From Streptomyces sp. cg36 (GTDB taxonomy: Bacteria; Actinomycetota; Actinomycetes; Streptomycetales; Streptomycetaceae), in NCBI RefSeq assembly GCF_041080675.1, contig NZ_CP163520.1:1240001-1304000 (forward strand): DNA of 64,000 nucleotides, written 5' to 3'. How positions within the stretch are numbered: position 1 is the stretch's first letter; every line of letters starts with the position of its first letter. Made by a program: the position numbers and the translations under genes. Positions 28,559 through 38,929 of this stretch are shown here, one piece after another. A model generated the notes under the pieces. That model was not told the origin of the DNA. It ran no database searches and saw only the letters and a list, made by a program, of their open reading frames with translations.

Positions 28559-30094
28559 CTACCACTTGCCCGGCGCGTAGTCCTTCATGAAGACGCTGTG
28601 CAGGTCCTCGCCCGCCTCGCCGCGCACGATCGGGTCATAGACCCGGGCCGCGCCGTCGACCAGGTCGAGCGGGGCGTGGAAGCCCTCCTCGGCCAGCCGC
28701 AGCTTGTCGTGGTGCGGGCGCTCGTCGGTGATCCAGCCGGTGTCGACCGAGGTCATCAGGATCTTGTCGGTCTCGAACATCTCCTGCCCGCTGGTGCGGG
28801 TGACCATGTTCATGGCGGCCTTGGCGGCGTTGGTGTTGGGGTGCCCGGCGCCCTTGTAGCCGCGGCTGAACACGCCCTCCATGGCGGAGACGTTCACCAC
28901 GTAGGCGCGGCCGTTCGGCGCCTTGCGGGCGGCGTCGGCCATCGCCGGGCGGAGCATGCTGATCAGGATGAACGGCGCGGTGTAGTTGCACAGCTGGGTC
29001 TCCAGCAGTTCGACCGGGGAGATCTGGTCGATGGACTGCACCCAGGTGTTGGTGTGGACGACGTCCGGGAGCAGGCCGCCCGCGTCGATGGCGGTGCCGT
29101 CGAGGTGCTTGGCGATGGTGGCGTTGCCCGCGACCAGCGCGAGGTCGGCGACCCGCTGGGCCTCGATGCCGGAGGCGCCGACCGGCAGCGCGACCGGACC
29201 GCCGAGGTCACCGACCGCGCCGGAGTTGAAGGCGCCGATGACGTGGTGCGCGGGCAGCTCGCCGGCGGGCAGCGGGGCGCTCTCGCCGTCGACGAGGGCC
29301 GCGTACGCGGTGGGCAGCCGGCGCACGGTCTGGGTGGCGTTGTTGATCAGGATGTCCAGCGGACCCCGCTCGGCGGTCTGCTCGGCCAGGGCGACCACCT
29401 GCGCCGGGTCGCGCAGGTCGATGCCGACGACCTCCAGGCGGTGCATCCAGTCCGCCGAGTCCTCCATCGCCTTGAAGCGGCGGATGGCGTCCTTGGGGAA
29501 GCGGGTGGTGATGGTGGTGTGGGCGCCGTCGCGCAGCAGCCGCAGCGCGATGTACATGCCGATCTTGGCCCGGCCGCCGGTGAGCAGCGCGTGCTTGCCG
29601 GTGAGGTCGGTGCGGGCCTCGCGGCGGGAGCGGTTCTCGGCGGCGCAGGGCTGGCAGAGCTGGTGGTAGAAGTAGTCGACCTCGACGTACCGCGACTTGC
29701 AGATGTAGCAGGAGCGCGGGCGCTGGAGTATGCCGGCGATCTCGCCCGTCGGGGTCGCCGAGGACGGCAGGATGCCCTCGGTCTCGTCGTCGATGCGCTC
29801 GGCGGAGCCGGTGGCGGTCGCCTCGGTGACGGCCTTGTCGTGGGCGGTCTTGGCGGCCCGGCGCTCCTGGCGGCGGCGCTGCTTCACGGTCCGGTAGATC
29901 GCGGCGGTGGCCCGGCGCACGGCGATCGCGTCCGGGTGGTCGACCTCGATCCCGTCGAGCTCGTCCAGCACGCTCAGGCAGACGGCGAGCCGCTCCGGGT
30001 CGATGCCGGGGCCGTACTCGGTCTCGGGTTCGGCGGGCTCCTGGCCGATGCCGGGACCGTACTCCTGGTCCTGGATGTCCTCTGTCACCGTCAT
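28559..30094 (-). CDS. Zinc-ribbon plus short-chain dehydrogenase-like protein
   Basis: 511 aa from ATG 30094. N-terminal helical region (to about 100), a putative zinc-binding segment SCYICKSRYVE...LCQPCAAEN (two CxxC, about 128-152), then an SDR Rossmann domain starting DLTGKHALLTGGRAKIGMYI. The usual NNAG is NNAT (ILINNATQT). The usual catalytic Y-x3-K is replaced: the region aligned to YSAAKAA reads TNAAKAA, with Thr in place of Tyr. Dehydrogenase activity is therefore doubtful; it could be a binding or structural SDR. Forms a single-gene unit between two intergenic gaps. Confidence 0.85.
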   Translation of the reverse strand: MTVTEDIQDQEYGPGIGQEPAEPETEYGPGIDPERLAVCLSVLDELDGIEVDHPDAIAVRRATAAIYRTVKQRRRQERRAAKTAHDKAVTEATATGSAERIDDETEGILPSSATPTGEIAGILQRPRSCYICKSRYVEVDYFYHQLCQPCAAENRSRREARTDLTGKHALLTGGRAKIGMYIALRLLRDGAHTTITTRFPKDAIRRFKAMEDSADWMHRLEVVGIDLRDPAQVVALAEQTAERGPLDILINNATQTVRRLPTAYAALVDGESAPLPAGELPAHHVIGAFNSGAVGDLGGPVALPVGASGIEAQRVADLALVAGNATIAKHLDGTAIDAGGLLPDVVHTNTWVQSIDQISPVELLETQLCNYTAPFILISMLRPAMADAARKAPNGRAYVVNVSAMEGVFSRGYKGAGHPNTNAAKAAMNMVTRTSGQEMFETDKILMTSVDTGWITDERPHHDKLRLAEEGFHAPLDLVDGAARVYDPIVRGEAGEDLHSVFMKDYAPGKW

Positions 30095-30259
30095 CGCCGT
30101 CGCCGTTCCTCGGTCATGTGTGCGGTCTCGCCCGCGCGTGGAAGTTCCCAAAAGCGGAATCGTACGGAGCGAGGGCGCCGCACACCAAACCGCGCCGGTG
30201 ATCAGCCCCTGACGCGGGCCGGCGGCCGGCCCCTGCTCAAGCGGCCCGCGACCCGGTGG

Positions 30260-30955
30260 TCAGGCGCGTACCGGCGGGCGGTCGAAGACGCAGTCGCCGC
30301 AGAGCCCGCCGCCCGGGACGCGGTAGTAGAGGCAGCAGCTGCGGCGCCGGAAGGCGGGGCCGGGGAGCAGGGTGCCGGTGCCCGCGAGGTCGGGGTGGGC
30401 GAGGAGTCCGGCGCCGAGCGCGCGGGCCCGGCGGGCGACGTCGGGGCGGCCCGCGCGCCGCGCCCAGCCGTGCAGTTCGCGCACCGCCCCGGCGAGCGCG
30501 GAACCGGCGTTCCCCCACAGCAGTCCGTAAGGGAGCGGGGTGTCGCGCCGGACCGCCTCGGCCAGCGGGACGAGGTGGGCCTCCTGGACGCTCGCGCGCA
30601 GCTGCGCGACGGTGCCCGGCAGCGTGCGCTCCGTGTCGAGCACCAGGTCGTCGGGGGCGCCCCGGCCGCCGTCCCAGCGCAGCGCGGCCGGATCGAGGTC
30701 GGGCAGTTCGCCGTGCAGGGCCGCCGACCCCAGCGCGACCGACCAGAGCCGGGCGACCAGGCCGAGGTGGGCGATGGAGGCGGCGGCGCGGCGCTCGGGG
30801 GCGTGCAGCCGCTCCCGTACGGTGTCGACGCGGGCCGTCAGCGGGGCGTCCTCGCCCGCGTAGAGCCGGGCGAGCGGGCGGTGGCCGGGGTCCGGTGTTC
30901 CGGTGCGCAGCGCGAAGAACCCGCCCACGGACGCGACGGCCGCGAGATCCACCAC
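30260..30955 (-). CDS. FhuF-like (2Fe-2S) ferric siderophore reductase
   Basis: 231 aa from GTG 30955 (AAAGGAG upstream). The C-terminus has RRRSCCLYYRVPGG followed by LCGDC, the CC-x10-C-x2-C cluster ligands of FhuF-type reductases that release iron from siderophores. The rest is helical and Arg/Ala/Leu-rich, as in actinomycete members. No siderophore transport genes are adjacent. Confidence 0.85.
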   Translation of the reverse strand: MVDLAAVASVGGFFALRTGTPDPGHRPLARLYAGEDAPLTARVDTVRERLHAPERRAAASIAHLGLVARLWSVALGSAALHGELPDLDPAALRWDGGRGAPDDLVLDTERTLPGTVAQLRASVQEAHLVPLAEAVRRDTPLPYGLLWGNAGSALAGAVRELHGWARRAGRPDVARRARALGAGLLAHPDLAGTGTLLPGPAFRRRSCCLYYRVPGGGLCGDCVFDRPPVRA

Positions 30956-31047
30956 TGTGTCCGCTCCTTTTGCGCCCCGGGGCGCGCTCCTCGGTGAAAC
31001 ATGGCGCGGCGGCGCCGGAGCCGCCGTGATTCTTGCAGATTTTTAGC

Positions 31048-31061
31048 CGAACTTACGTTCG
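31048..31061. promoter_or_regulatory. LexA/SOS-box-like palindrome
   Basis: CGAACTTACGTTCG is an exact CGAAC-N4-GTTCG, the LexA box form of Gram-positive bacteria and actinomycetes. It lies in the divergent region 93 bp upstream of the FhuF-like gene and 189 bp upstream of the DMT gene. Confidence 0.5.
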
Positions 31062-31249
31062 ACTACTAACCGGAACCCCTACTTCGGCCCCTCTTCCGAA
31101 CAGCTCATCACACCCCCATCTACCAGCAGTTGTACCTAATGCCCGATGTATGGACGACTTCTGGAGTAGACGCGTACTCCTATGGCAGTACGTGTCAATG
31201 CGGTCTCAAGGACGACGACGTGGAGCCGTTCGCGAGAGATCGTGGATGC

Positions 31250-33395
<2,146 letters not shown>

Positions 33396-33541
33396 TCAGG
33401 AGCAGCCAAAGTAGGGGCTCTGAACGGACCGTGACAAGAGTGCGTACCCCTGCTTCGAGGGAATACGGGCCGACTCGCGCGACTTGCGGACTTCCGTAGG
33501 GTTGATCGAGCAGCGCACCCGAGGAATCGAGGAGCAGAGCC

Positions 33542-34984
33542 ATGAGCGGAACAGCCCAGATCGGCGTGACCGGACTCGCCGTCATGGGGCGCAACCTCGC
33601 CCGCAACTTCGCGCGCAACGGCCTCACCGTGGCGGTCCACAACAGGACGGCCGCCAAGACCCGGGCGCTGGTGGAGGAGTTCGGCGAGGAGGGGCGGTTC
33701 GTACCCGCCGAGAGCGCCGAGGAGTTCGTGGCGGCGCTGGAACGGCCCCGCAGGCTGGTCGTCATGGTGAAGGCGGGTGAGGCCACGGACGCGGTGATCG
33801 AGGAGTTCGCCCCGCTGCTCGAAGAGGGCGACGTCATCATCGACGGCGGCAACGCCCACTTCGAGGACACCCGGCGCCGCGAGCGCGAACTGCGCGAGCG
33901 CGGCATCCACTTCGTGGGGGCGGGCGTCTCCGGCGGCGAGGAGGGCGCGCTGCACGGCCCGAGCATCATGCCGGGCGGCTCGGCCGAGTCGTACGCGTCG
34001 CTCGGGCCGCTCCTGGAGCGGATCGCGGCGCGGGCCCCGGACGGCACCCCCTGCGTCACCCACGTGGGCCCGGACGGCGCGGGCCACTTCGTGAAGATGG
34101 TGCACAACGGCATCGAGTACGCCGACATGCAGCTCATCGCCGAGGCGTACCACCTGCTGCGCGCGGTCGCCGGGTACTCCCCCGCCAAGATCGCGGAGAC
34201 CTTCCGCGGCTGGAACACCGGCCGCCTCGACTCGTATCTGATCGAGATCACGGCGGAGGTGCTCGCCCATGTGGACGCGGCCACCGGCGGGCCGTTCGTC
34301 GACGTGGTGGCGGACCGGGCCGAGCAGAAGGGCACCGGGCGCTGGACCGTGCAGATCGCCCTGGACCTGGGGGTGCCGGTCTCCGGCATCGCCGAGGCGG
34401 TGTTCGCGCGCTCCCTCTCCGGCCACGCGGACCTGCGCGAGGTCTCGCGCACGCTCGCCGGACCCACGCCGGAGCCGCTGGACGAGAAGGCCGCGGAGGC
34501 GTTCGCGGCCCAGGTGGAGCAGGCGCTGTACGCCTCGAAGATCGTGTCGTACGCCCAGGGCTTCCACCAGATCCGCGCGGGCAGCGAGCAGTACGGCTGG
34601 GACGTGGACCTCGGGTCGGTGGCGTCGATCTGGCGGGCCGGGTGCATCATCCGGGCGGCCTTCCTGGACCGCATCCGGGCCGCCTACGACGCCGAGCCGG
34701 AGCTGGTGAGCCTGCTGGCGGACAAGCGGTTCGGCGAGGAGATCGGGGCGGCGCAGGACGACTGGCGCGCGGTGGTCGCCGCGGCGGTGCGCGGCGGGGT
34801 GCCGGTACCGGGCTTCTCGGCGGCGCTCGCCCACTACGACGCGCTGCGCGCGGAGCGGCTGCCCGCCGCCCTCACCCAGGGGCAGCGGGACTTCTTCGGC
34901 GCGCACACCTACCGCCGGGTCGACCGGGAGGGCTCGTTCCACACGCTGTGGGGCGACGACCGCAGCGAGGTCACGGCCGGCTGA
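33542..34984 (+). CDS. gnd: 6-phosphogluconate dehydrogenase (decarboxylating)
   Basis: 480 aa, full length for the long NADP-linked form. Nucleotide-binding IGVTGLAVMGRNLARNFA, substrate and catalytic region GGEEGALHGPSIMPGG, HFVKMVHNGIEYADMQL containing the catalytic Lys, and C-terminal RVDREGSFHTLW. It converts 6-phosphogluconate to ribulose 5-phosphate in the pentose phosphate pathway. Monocistronic; divergent from rpfD. Confidence 0.96.
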   Translation: MSGTAQIGVTGLAVMGRNLARNFARNGLTVAVHNRTAAKTRALVEEFGEEGRFVPAESAEEFVAALERPRRLVVMVKAGEATDAVIEEFAPLLEEGDVIIDGGNAHFEDTRRRERELRERGIHFVGAGVSGGEEGALHGPSIMPGGSAESYASLGPLLERIAARAPDGTPCVTHVGPDGAGHFVKMVHNGIEYADMQLIAEAYHLLRAVAGYSPAKIAETFRGWNTGRLDSYLIEITAEVLAHVDAATGGPFVDVVADRAEQKGTGRWTVQIALDLGVPVSGIAEAVFARSLSGHADLREVSRTLAGPTPEPLDEKAAEAFAAQVEQALYASKIVSYAQGFHQIRAGSEQYGWDVDLGSVASIWRAGCIIRAAFLDRIRAAYDAEPELVSLLADKRFGEEIGAAQDDWRAVVAAAVRGGVPVPGFSAALAHYDALRAERLPAALTQGQRDFFGAHTYRRVDREGSFHTLWGDDRSEVTAG

Positions 34985-35019
34985 CGGCCCGCCTCCGACT
35001 CCCGCCCGGGCGGCGGCCA

Positions 35020-35061
35020 CTCACACCGGAGAGCTCACACCAGCGTGCTCACACCAGAGAG
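35020..35061 (-). repeat. Three 14-bp tandem units over the racemase stop codon
   Basis: Three contiguous 14-mers: CTCACACCGGAGAG, CTCACACCAGCGTG, CTCACACCAGAGAG (plus strand). The right-hand unit contains the end of the racemase-like gene and its TGA; the other two are downstream copies. Confidence 0.85.
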
Positions 35062-35684
35062 GCCGCCGCCGCGAGGCCCAGGCGCGGGCTGGACAGGACC
35101 GGGACCGAGGACGCGACGTACTGGGCGGCCGGGGCCATCGACCCCTGGGCGAGGACGATGACGTCCCCCTCCACGATGGCCTCCAGCTCCTCGGCGACCA
35201 CCCGGTAGTACCCCTCCAGGTCGCCCTTCTCGAAGTGGGGCCAGGCCCGGTCGGCGACCACCGTGCGCACCGAGATCTCCCGGCCCGCAGCGGCGGCCTC
35301 CTCGCGGATCAGCTCCGTGGTGGGGCCGACGGTGGACTCCACGGTCGCCAGCACGACGATGTCCGGGCCGTGCGCGACGGCCGCCGCGGCCATCGGACGG
35401 TCCGACCGCAGGACGGGTACGCCGAGTTCGGCCCCGGCCTCCTCGGCGACGGCGCCGATCGACGAGCAGGTGCACAGCACCGCCGTCACGCCCTCCTCCA
35501 GCGCCCGCGCGATCACGTCGCGGGTGGCCCCGGCCACGGCGGCCGGGCCCGACTCGCGGGCCCGGCCCAGCAGTTCCTCGTACACGAGGTGGCGCAGCTC
35601 CAGGCCCGGGTGGTCCTCGTCGCGCAGCGCGTCGAAGACGGGCACGTGCACCGCCGAGGTGTGCAGCAGCGCGAGCGTGCTCAC
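35049..35684 (-). CDS. Aspartate/glutamate racemase-family protein
   Basis: 211 aa from GTG 35684. It shows the two-domain racemase-like pattern: VTAVLCTCSSIGAVAEEAG carries the first active-site Cys and VIVLATVESTVGPT the second-domain start. The position that usually carries the second catalytic Cys reads VIVLAQGSMAPA, so a normal two-base racemase mechanism is unlikely; isomerase, decarboxylase or lyase-like chemistry is possible. Its start overlaps a 31-aa upstream ORF (GTGA). Confidence 0.8.
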   Translation of the reverse strand: MSTLALLHTSAVHVPVFDALRDEDHPGLELRHLVYEELLGRARESGPAAVAGATRDVIARALEEGVTAVLCTCSSIGAVAEEAGAELGVPVLRSDRPMAAAAVAHGPDIVVLATVESTVGPTTELIREEAAAAGREISVRTVVADRAWPHFEKGDLEGYYRVVAEELEAIVEGDVIVLAQGSMAPAAQYVASSVPVLSSPRLGLAAAASLV

Positions 35685-35776
35685 AGCTCACCGCCCCGCA
35701 CCGAAGGACCCTGCGGCCGGGCACCGGGGACGTCGGGGGCAGCGGGGGTGTCGGGGACAGCGGGTGCGGCGCTCAT
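35681..35776 (-). CDS. 31-aa leader ORF coupled to the racemase-like gene
   Basis: ATG 35776 has GGGAGA six bases upstream; the reading frame codes for a Pro/Ala-rich peptide (SAAPAVPDTPAAPDVPGARP) and its TGA overlaps the GTG of the next gene. Probably drives translational coupling; a functional peptide cannot be claimed. Confidence 0.5.
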   Translation of the reverse strand: MSAAPAVPDTPAAPDVPGARPQGPSVRGGEL

Positions 35777-35788
35777 GACGGTCTCCCG

Positions 35789-35802
35789 GATCGGTACCGA
35801 TC
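35789..35802. promoter_or_regulatory. 14-bp palindrome before the racemase operon
   Basis: GATCGGTACCGATC is a perfect palindrome placed 12 bp upstream of the leader ORF start, next to its ribosome-binding site. A likely repressor site. Confidence 0.45.
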
Positions 35803-35803
35803 A

Positions 35804-35859
35804 GTACATCGATACGTCGGTACGTCGGCGCATCGGTACGTCGGTACGTCGGTACTACG
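35804..35859 (-). repeat. Seven 8-bp tandem units downstream of panD
   Basis: Seven contiguous octamers on the plus strand: GTACATCG, ATACGTCG, GTACGTCG, GCGCATCG, GTACGTCG, GTACGTCG, GTACTACG. The last one contains the panD stop codon (TAG on the minus strand), so the array starts at the gene end and runs downstream to the racemase promoter region. Confidence 0.9.
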
Positions 35860-36286
35860 AGTGGGCGTCGGGGGCCACGGCCTGCGGGCTGCGGCGCTGG
35901 TCGGTGCCGGGCACCGGGGCGGAGGCGTCCGTGCCGAGCTCGACGATGCGGTTGTCGGCGTCGACGTGCACCACGCTGGGCCGCAGGGTGCGCGCCTCGG
36001 CGTCGTCGACCTGGGCGTAGCTGATGAGGATCACCAGGTCGCCGGGGTGGACGAGATGGGCGGCGGCGCCGTTGATGCCGATGACACCGGAGCCGCGCTC
36101 GCCCTCGATGACATAGGTCTCCAGGCGGGCGCCATTGTCGATATCGACGATGTGGACGAGCTCGCCGGGCAGCAGATCGGCGGCTTCCATCAACTCGGCG
36201 TCGACCGTGACGGACCCCACGTAGTGGAGGTCGGCCTGGGTCACGGTGGCACGGTGGATCTTGGACTTGAACATGGTGCGCAGCAA
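35855..36286 (-). CDS. panD: Aspartate 1-decarboxylase
   Basis: 143 aa. It makes beta-alanine for pantothenate/CoA. The start is set at TTG 36286 because GGGAG precedes it and the product then begins (M)[18 protein letters not shown], the usual actinomycete form; ATG 36274 is internal. YVGSVT contains the Gly-Ser self-cleavage site that forms the pyruvoyl group. [20 protein letters not shown] is also conserved. It has a polar 30-aa C-terminal extension. Confidence 0.93.
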   Translation of the reverse strand: MLRTMFKSKIHRATVTQADLHYVGSVTVDAELMEAADLLPGELVHIVDIDNGARLETYVIEGERGSGVIGINGAAAHLVHPGDLVILISYAQVDDAEARTLRPSVVHVDADNRIVELGTDASAPVPGTDQRRSPQAVAPDAHS

Positions 36287-36647
36287 AGCGTCACTCCCGC
36301 CGGACAAAGGGTCGCGCCCCCGGTCGGGGTACGCGCCGTCGCCTGACAGCGTACGGGGCGGCGGGGGCGGGACGGGGCCGGGGTGGGGCCGGGGTGGGGT
36401 GCGAAGCGGCGGGGCCCACAGGGGGGCGGCAGGCGAATGGCGGCAGGCGGCAGGCGGCAGGCGGCAGGCGGCAGGCGGCAGGCGGCAGGCGAATGGTCGG
36501 ACAGCGTCGGACAGCAGGTGGGCGGACAGACGGCGTCAGCTGTCACCTGTCAGCCGTCACCCGACAGCTGTCACCTGTCACCTGTCACCTGTCACCCGAC
36601 AGCCGTCACCCGTCAGCTGTCAGCTGTCACCCGACAGCCACCACCCG
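36287..36647. other. Repeat-rich intergenic region between panD and DoxX gene
   Basis: 361 bp with no gene. It holds a G-rich stretch (36358-36426), the CGGCAGG heptamer array (36427-36496), a transition with GGACAG motifs, and most of the RGSTGAC heptamer array. The panD promoter must lie at the left end, around 36290-36350. Confidence 0.6.
36427..36496 (+). repeat. Heptamer array, 10 x 7 bp (CGGCAGG)
   Basis: Ten contiguous units: eight CGGCAGG and two CGAATGG (second and last positions). Not in register with the neighbouring array at 36535. Confidence 0.92.
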
Positions 36648-36653
36648 TCACCC
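36535..36653 (-). repeat. Heptamer array, 17 x 7 bp (RGSTGAC/RGCTGTC on minus strand)
   Basis: Seventeen contiguous 7-bp units, on the minus strand mainly AGGTGAC, GGGTGAC, AGCTGAC, GGCTGAC, with some AGCTGTC/GGCTGTC. The TGA of the first unit (36648-36650) is the stop codon of the DoxX gene; the array runs downstream from there. It is the same heptamer family as the array at 28296. Confidence 0.93.
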
Positions 36654-37217
36654 CGCCGGATCCGGCTCCGCCGCCCCGTCCCGCTCCGCTCGCGCTGCCT
36701 CGTCGTCGGCCTCGTCCCGCTCCTTGGCCCGGCGGCCGACCACCGCGGCGGCGGCTGCCGCGCTGCCCAGGAACGCCAGCGCCACCGTCCACGGGCGGTC
36801 CACCACGTGGCCGCTGGCGTGGTCCAGTGAGTAGCGTCCGGCCCCGGCGATGCCGATCGCGGCGGCCGTGAAGCCGAGGAACGCCGGGTACTCGAAGCCG
36901 CCCTTCGCCGTGAAGAAACCGGCCGGGGCGTGCACCGCGACCGCGCCCGCCATGGCCCCGGCCGCCGCCGCTCCCGCGACGGGGGTCGCCAGGCCCAGGG
37001 CGAGCAGCGCGCCGCCGCCCGCCTCGCCGAGCCCGGCGGCGACCGCGCTCTGCTTGCCGGGCCGGAACCCCATGTGTTCCATGGCGGCGGCCGTGCCGTC
37101 CAGGCCGCCGCCGCCGAACCAGCCGAAGAGTTTCTGCGTGCCGTGTGCCGCGAGGACGGCGCCGGTGCCCACCCGCAGGACCAGCAGTCCGAGGTCCCGC
37201 CGGTTGATGCATGTCAT
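36648..37217 (-). CDS. DoxX family membrane protein
   Basis: 189 aa, four membrane helices, with the family opening LVLRVGTGAVLAAHGTQKLFGWFGG and GFRPGKQSAVAAGLGEAGGG. Acidic/Arg-rich cytoplasmic tail. DoxX relatives occur with thiol and sulfur redox proteins; the role here is unknown. GGAGG precedes the ATG. Its stop codon lies in the first unit of a heptamer array. Confidence 0.88.
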   Translation of the reverse strand: MTCINRRDLGLLVLRVGTGAVLAAHGTQKLFGWFGGGGLDGTAAAMEHMGFRPGKQSAVAAGLGEAGGGALLALGLATPVAGAAAAGAMAGAVAVHAPAGFFTAKGGFEYPAFLGFTAAAIGIAGAGRYSLDHASGHVVDRPWTVALAFLGSAAAAAAVVGRRAKERDEADDEAARAERDGAAEPDPAG

Positions 37218-37365
37218 GGCTGCCTCCGCGATGGCCGTCGACCGGTGCCCGGTGCACTGCTCCGTGCACGCGTTCCCGTACGTACGGGTTCCACTCTCGC
37301 GGGCGCGCGGCGGCGGGTCTCAGCGTTGCTGGGCCATTGGGGTTCGCCCGAGGCCGACGGGCGGG

Positions 37366-38298
37366 TCAGCCCTCGCCCTGGGCCGTCTCGATGCCGCCGT
37401 GCAGATCGGCCGCGGCGTCGAGGGCGGAGACGGTGGAGGCGCCGAGGCAGGCCAGCAGGGCGACCGCGATCAGCCGGGCCCCGCGCGAGAGCGGCGGGAG
37501 GGCGGCCGGGCCCCGGTCGAGCAGGGCGGCGACCCGGCGCGGCACGGGTCCCGCGGCTGCCGCGAGCACCGCGCGCGGCCGGGGCGCCGCGCCGCCGGCC
37601 CGGCCGGCGAGGGCGGCACGGCCGATGGCGCGGGCCGCGACGGCGCGGTCGCCGACGGCTCGGGCGGCGGCCTCGTCGGCGCACCGCTCCAGGGCGAATT
37701 CGAGCGGGGCGCGCAGGGCGCGCAGCGCGGGGTGCAGATGCGCGGCGAGTTCGGCGGCGGCGAGGAAGAGGTGGTGTCGGCCGCGCAGATGGGCGCGCTC
37801 ATGGGCGAACAGGGCCTCGCGCTCGGCCGGTTGGAGGGCGTGCAGCATCCCGGTGGTGACGACGATGCGGCCGGGTCGGCCGGGCAGCGCGTACGCGTCC
37901 GGGCTGGGGTCGCGCAGCACGGCGAGCTCACCGGTGGCGGGCGCGAGGCGGCGGTGGGCGGCGCGTACTTCGCGGACCTGGCGTCGGGCGGTGCGGGCCA
38001 GGGCGAGCGCGCTGAGGGCCAGCAGCGCGGTGGCGGCGCAGGCGGCGGGGAGCGCGAGGGCGTCGGGCAGTGCGGCGAGCGGGGTCACCAGATGGCCGAG
38101 GGCGGCCACGAACGGCAGGCGCAGGGCTCCGGCGGTGGCCAGGAGCGCGAGGGCGGCGGCCGAGCAGAGGGCGAGACCGGCCGAGGCTCCGGTCAGCAGC
38201 CAGGCGGCGGGCCGGGGCGGCAGGGCCTCGGCGAGCCGTCGCGCGACCGGCACGGCCAGGAACGGCACCAGCAGCGGGATCCACACCACGAAGATCAT
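37366..38298 (-). CDS. M56-family membrane metallopeptidase (BlaR1-like core)
   Basis: 310 aa. Membrane helices at both ends and a cytosolic zinc peptidase loop with FAHERAHLRGRHH (HExxH). It lacks the extracellular penicillin-binding domain of BlaR1, so what it senses is unknown. ATGA overlap with the upstream blaI-type gene indicates a two-gene sensor/repressor operon; the family is known to cleave or inactivate its BlaI partner. Confidence 0.9.
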   Translation of the reverse strand: MIFVVWIPLLVPFLAVPVARRLAEALPPRPAAWLLTGASAGLALCSAAALALLATAGALRLPFVAALGHLVTPLAALPDALALPAACAATALLALSALALARTARRQVREVRAAHRRLAPATGELAVLRDPSPDAYALPGRPGRIVVTTGMLHALQPAEREALFAHERAHLRGRHHLFLAAAELAAHLHPALRALRAPLEFALERCADEAAARAVGDRAVAARAIGRAALAGRAGGAAPRPRAVLAAAAGPVPRRVAALLDRGPAALPPLSRGARLIAVALLACLGASTVSALDAAADLHGGIETAQGEG

Positions 38299-38813
38299 CC
38301 CCGGTCACCTCCGGGGAGCGTGCGGCCGGGGCGGGTCCGGCCGGAGCGGTCGCGTTCGCCGGATATCGCCTCGGCGGGTGCGGCCGAGTGGCCGTGGGTG
38401 TCGCCCTGTCCGTGGTCGCCGCCGTCGAGCAGGGCGCGCAGCAGCCGCTCGTCCTCGTCGCTGAGCTGGGAGACGAACCGGGCGAGGACCGTGGAGCGGT
38501 CCTCGTCCTTGGCGAGTTCGGTGTGCATCCGGCGGGCGGTGAGGCCGGGCGAGTCCTCGGTGGGGGTGTAGGCGAAGCCCCGGCCGGAGCGGCCCCGGGT
38601 GAGGGCGCCCTTCTCGTACAGCCGGGTGAGGATCGTGGTCACCGTGGTGCGCGCCAGGCTGCCGCCGAGCGCGCTCTGGACCTCGCCGGGTGTGAGCGGG
38701 CCGTCGGCCGCCCAGAGCGCGGCGAGGACTCCCGCCTCCAGTTCCCCGGCGGGCCGCCGCGCGTCGCTTTCCGCGCGGTCGGCGCCGTGGCCGGGCCCGT
38801 CCATGACGCCCAT
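38295..38813 (-). CDS. BlaI/MecI/CopY-family repressor
   Basis: 172 aa from ATG 38813 (GGAGG upstream; ATG 38804 possible). The winged-helix region contains LTPGEVQSALGGSLARTTVTTILTRLYEKG. Dimerisation helix region FVSQLSDEDERLLRALL. It has a long polar tail. Two TACA-N4-TGTA operators lie directly upstream and could serve both this operon and the divergent DedA operon. Confidence 0.92.
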   Translation of the reverse strand: MGVMDGPGHGADRAESDARRPAGELEAGVLAALWAADGPLTPGEVQSALGGSLARTTVTTILTRLYEKGALTRGRSGRGFAYTPTEDSPGLTARRMHTELAKDEDRSTVLARFVSQLSDEDERLLRALLDGGDHGQGDTHGHSAAPAEAISGERDRSGRTRPGRTLPGGDRG

Positions 38814-38838
38814 GGGAACGTTCCTCCAGGATCTTTCG

Positions 38839-38872
38839 TCTACAGTTCTGTAGACCGTCTACACCACTGTAG
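38839..38872. promoter_or_regulatory. Two BlaI-type operators
   Basis: TCTACAGTTCTGTAGA (38839-38854) and CTACACCACTGTAG (38859-38872), each TACA-N4-TGTA, with centres 19 bp apart, about two helical turns. They sit in the 116-bp divergent region between blaI and dedA. Confidence 0.8.
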
Positions 38873-38929
38873 TCAGTCGGGCCCGGCGCTGCCCGGGATC
38901 CGCAGACCATTATGGGAGGGCCCACCGCC

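Noticed and set aside
37366..38298. Beta-lactam sensor role for the M56 protein
   Set aside because: The penicillin-binding domain of BlaR1/MecR1 is absent, so the signal cannot be assumed to be a beta-lactam.
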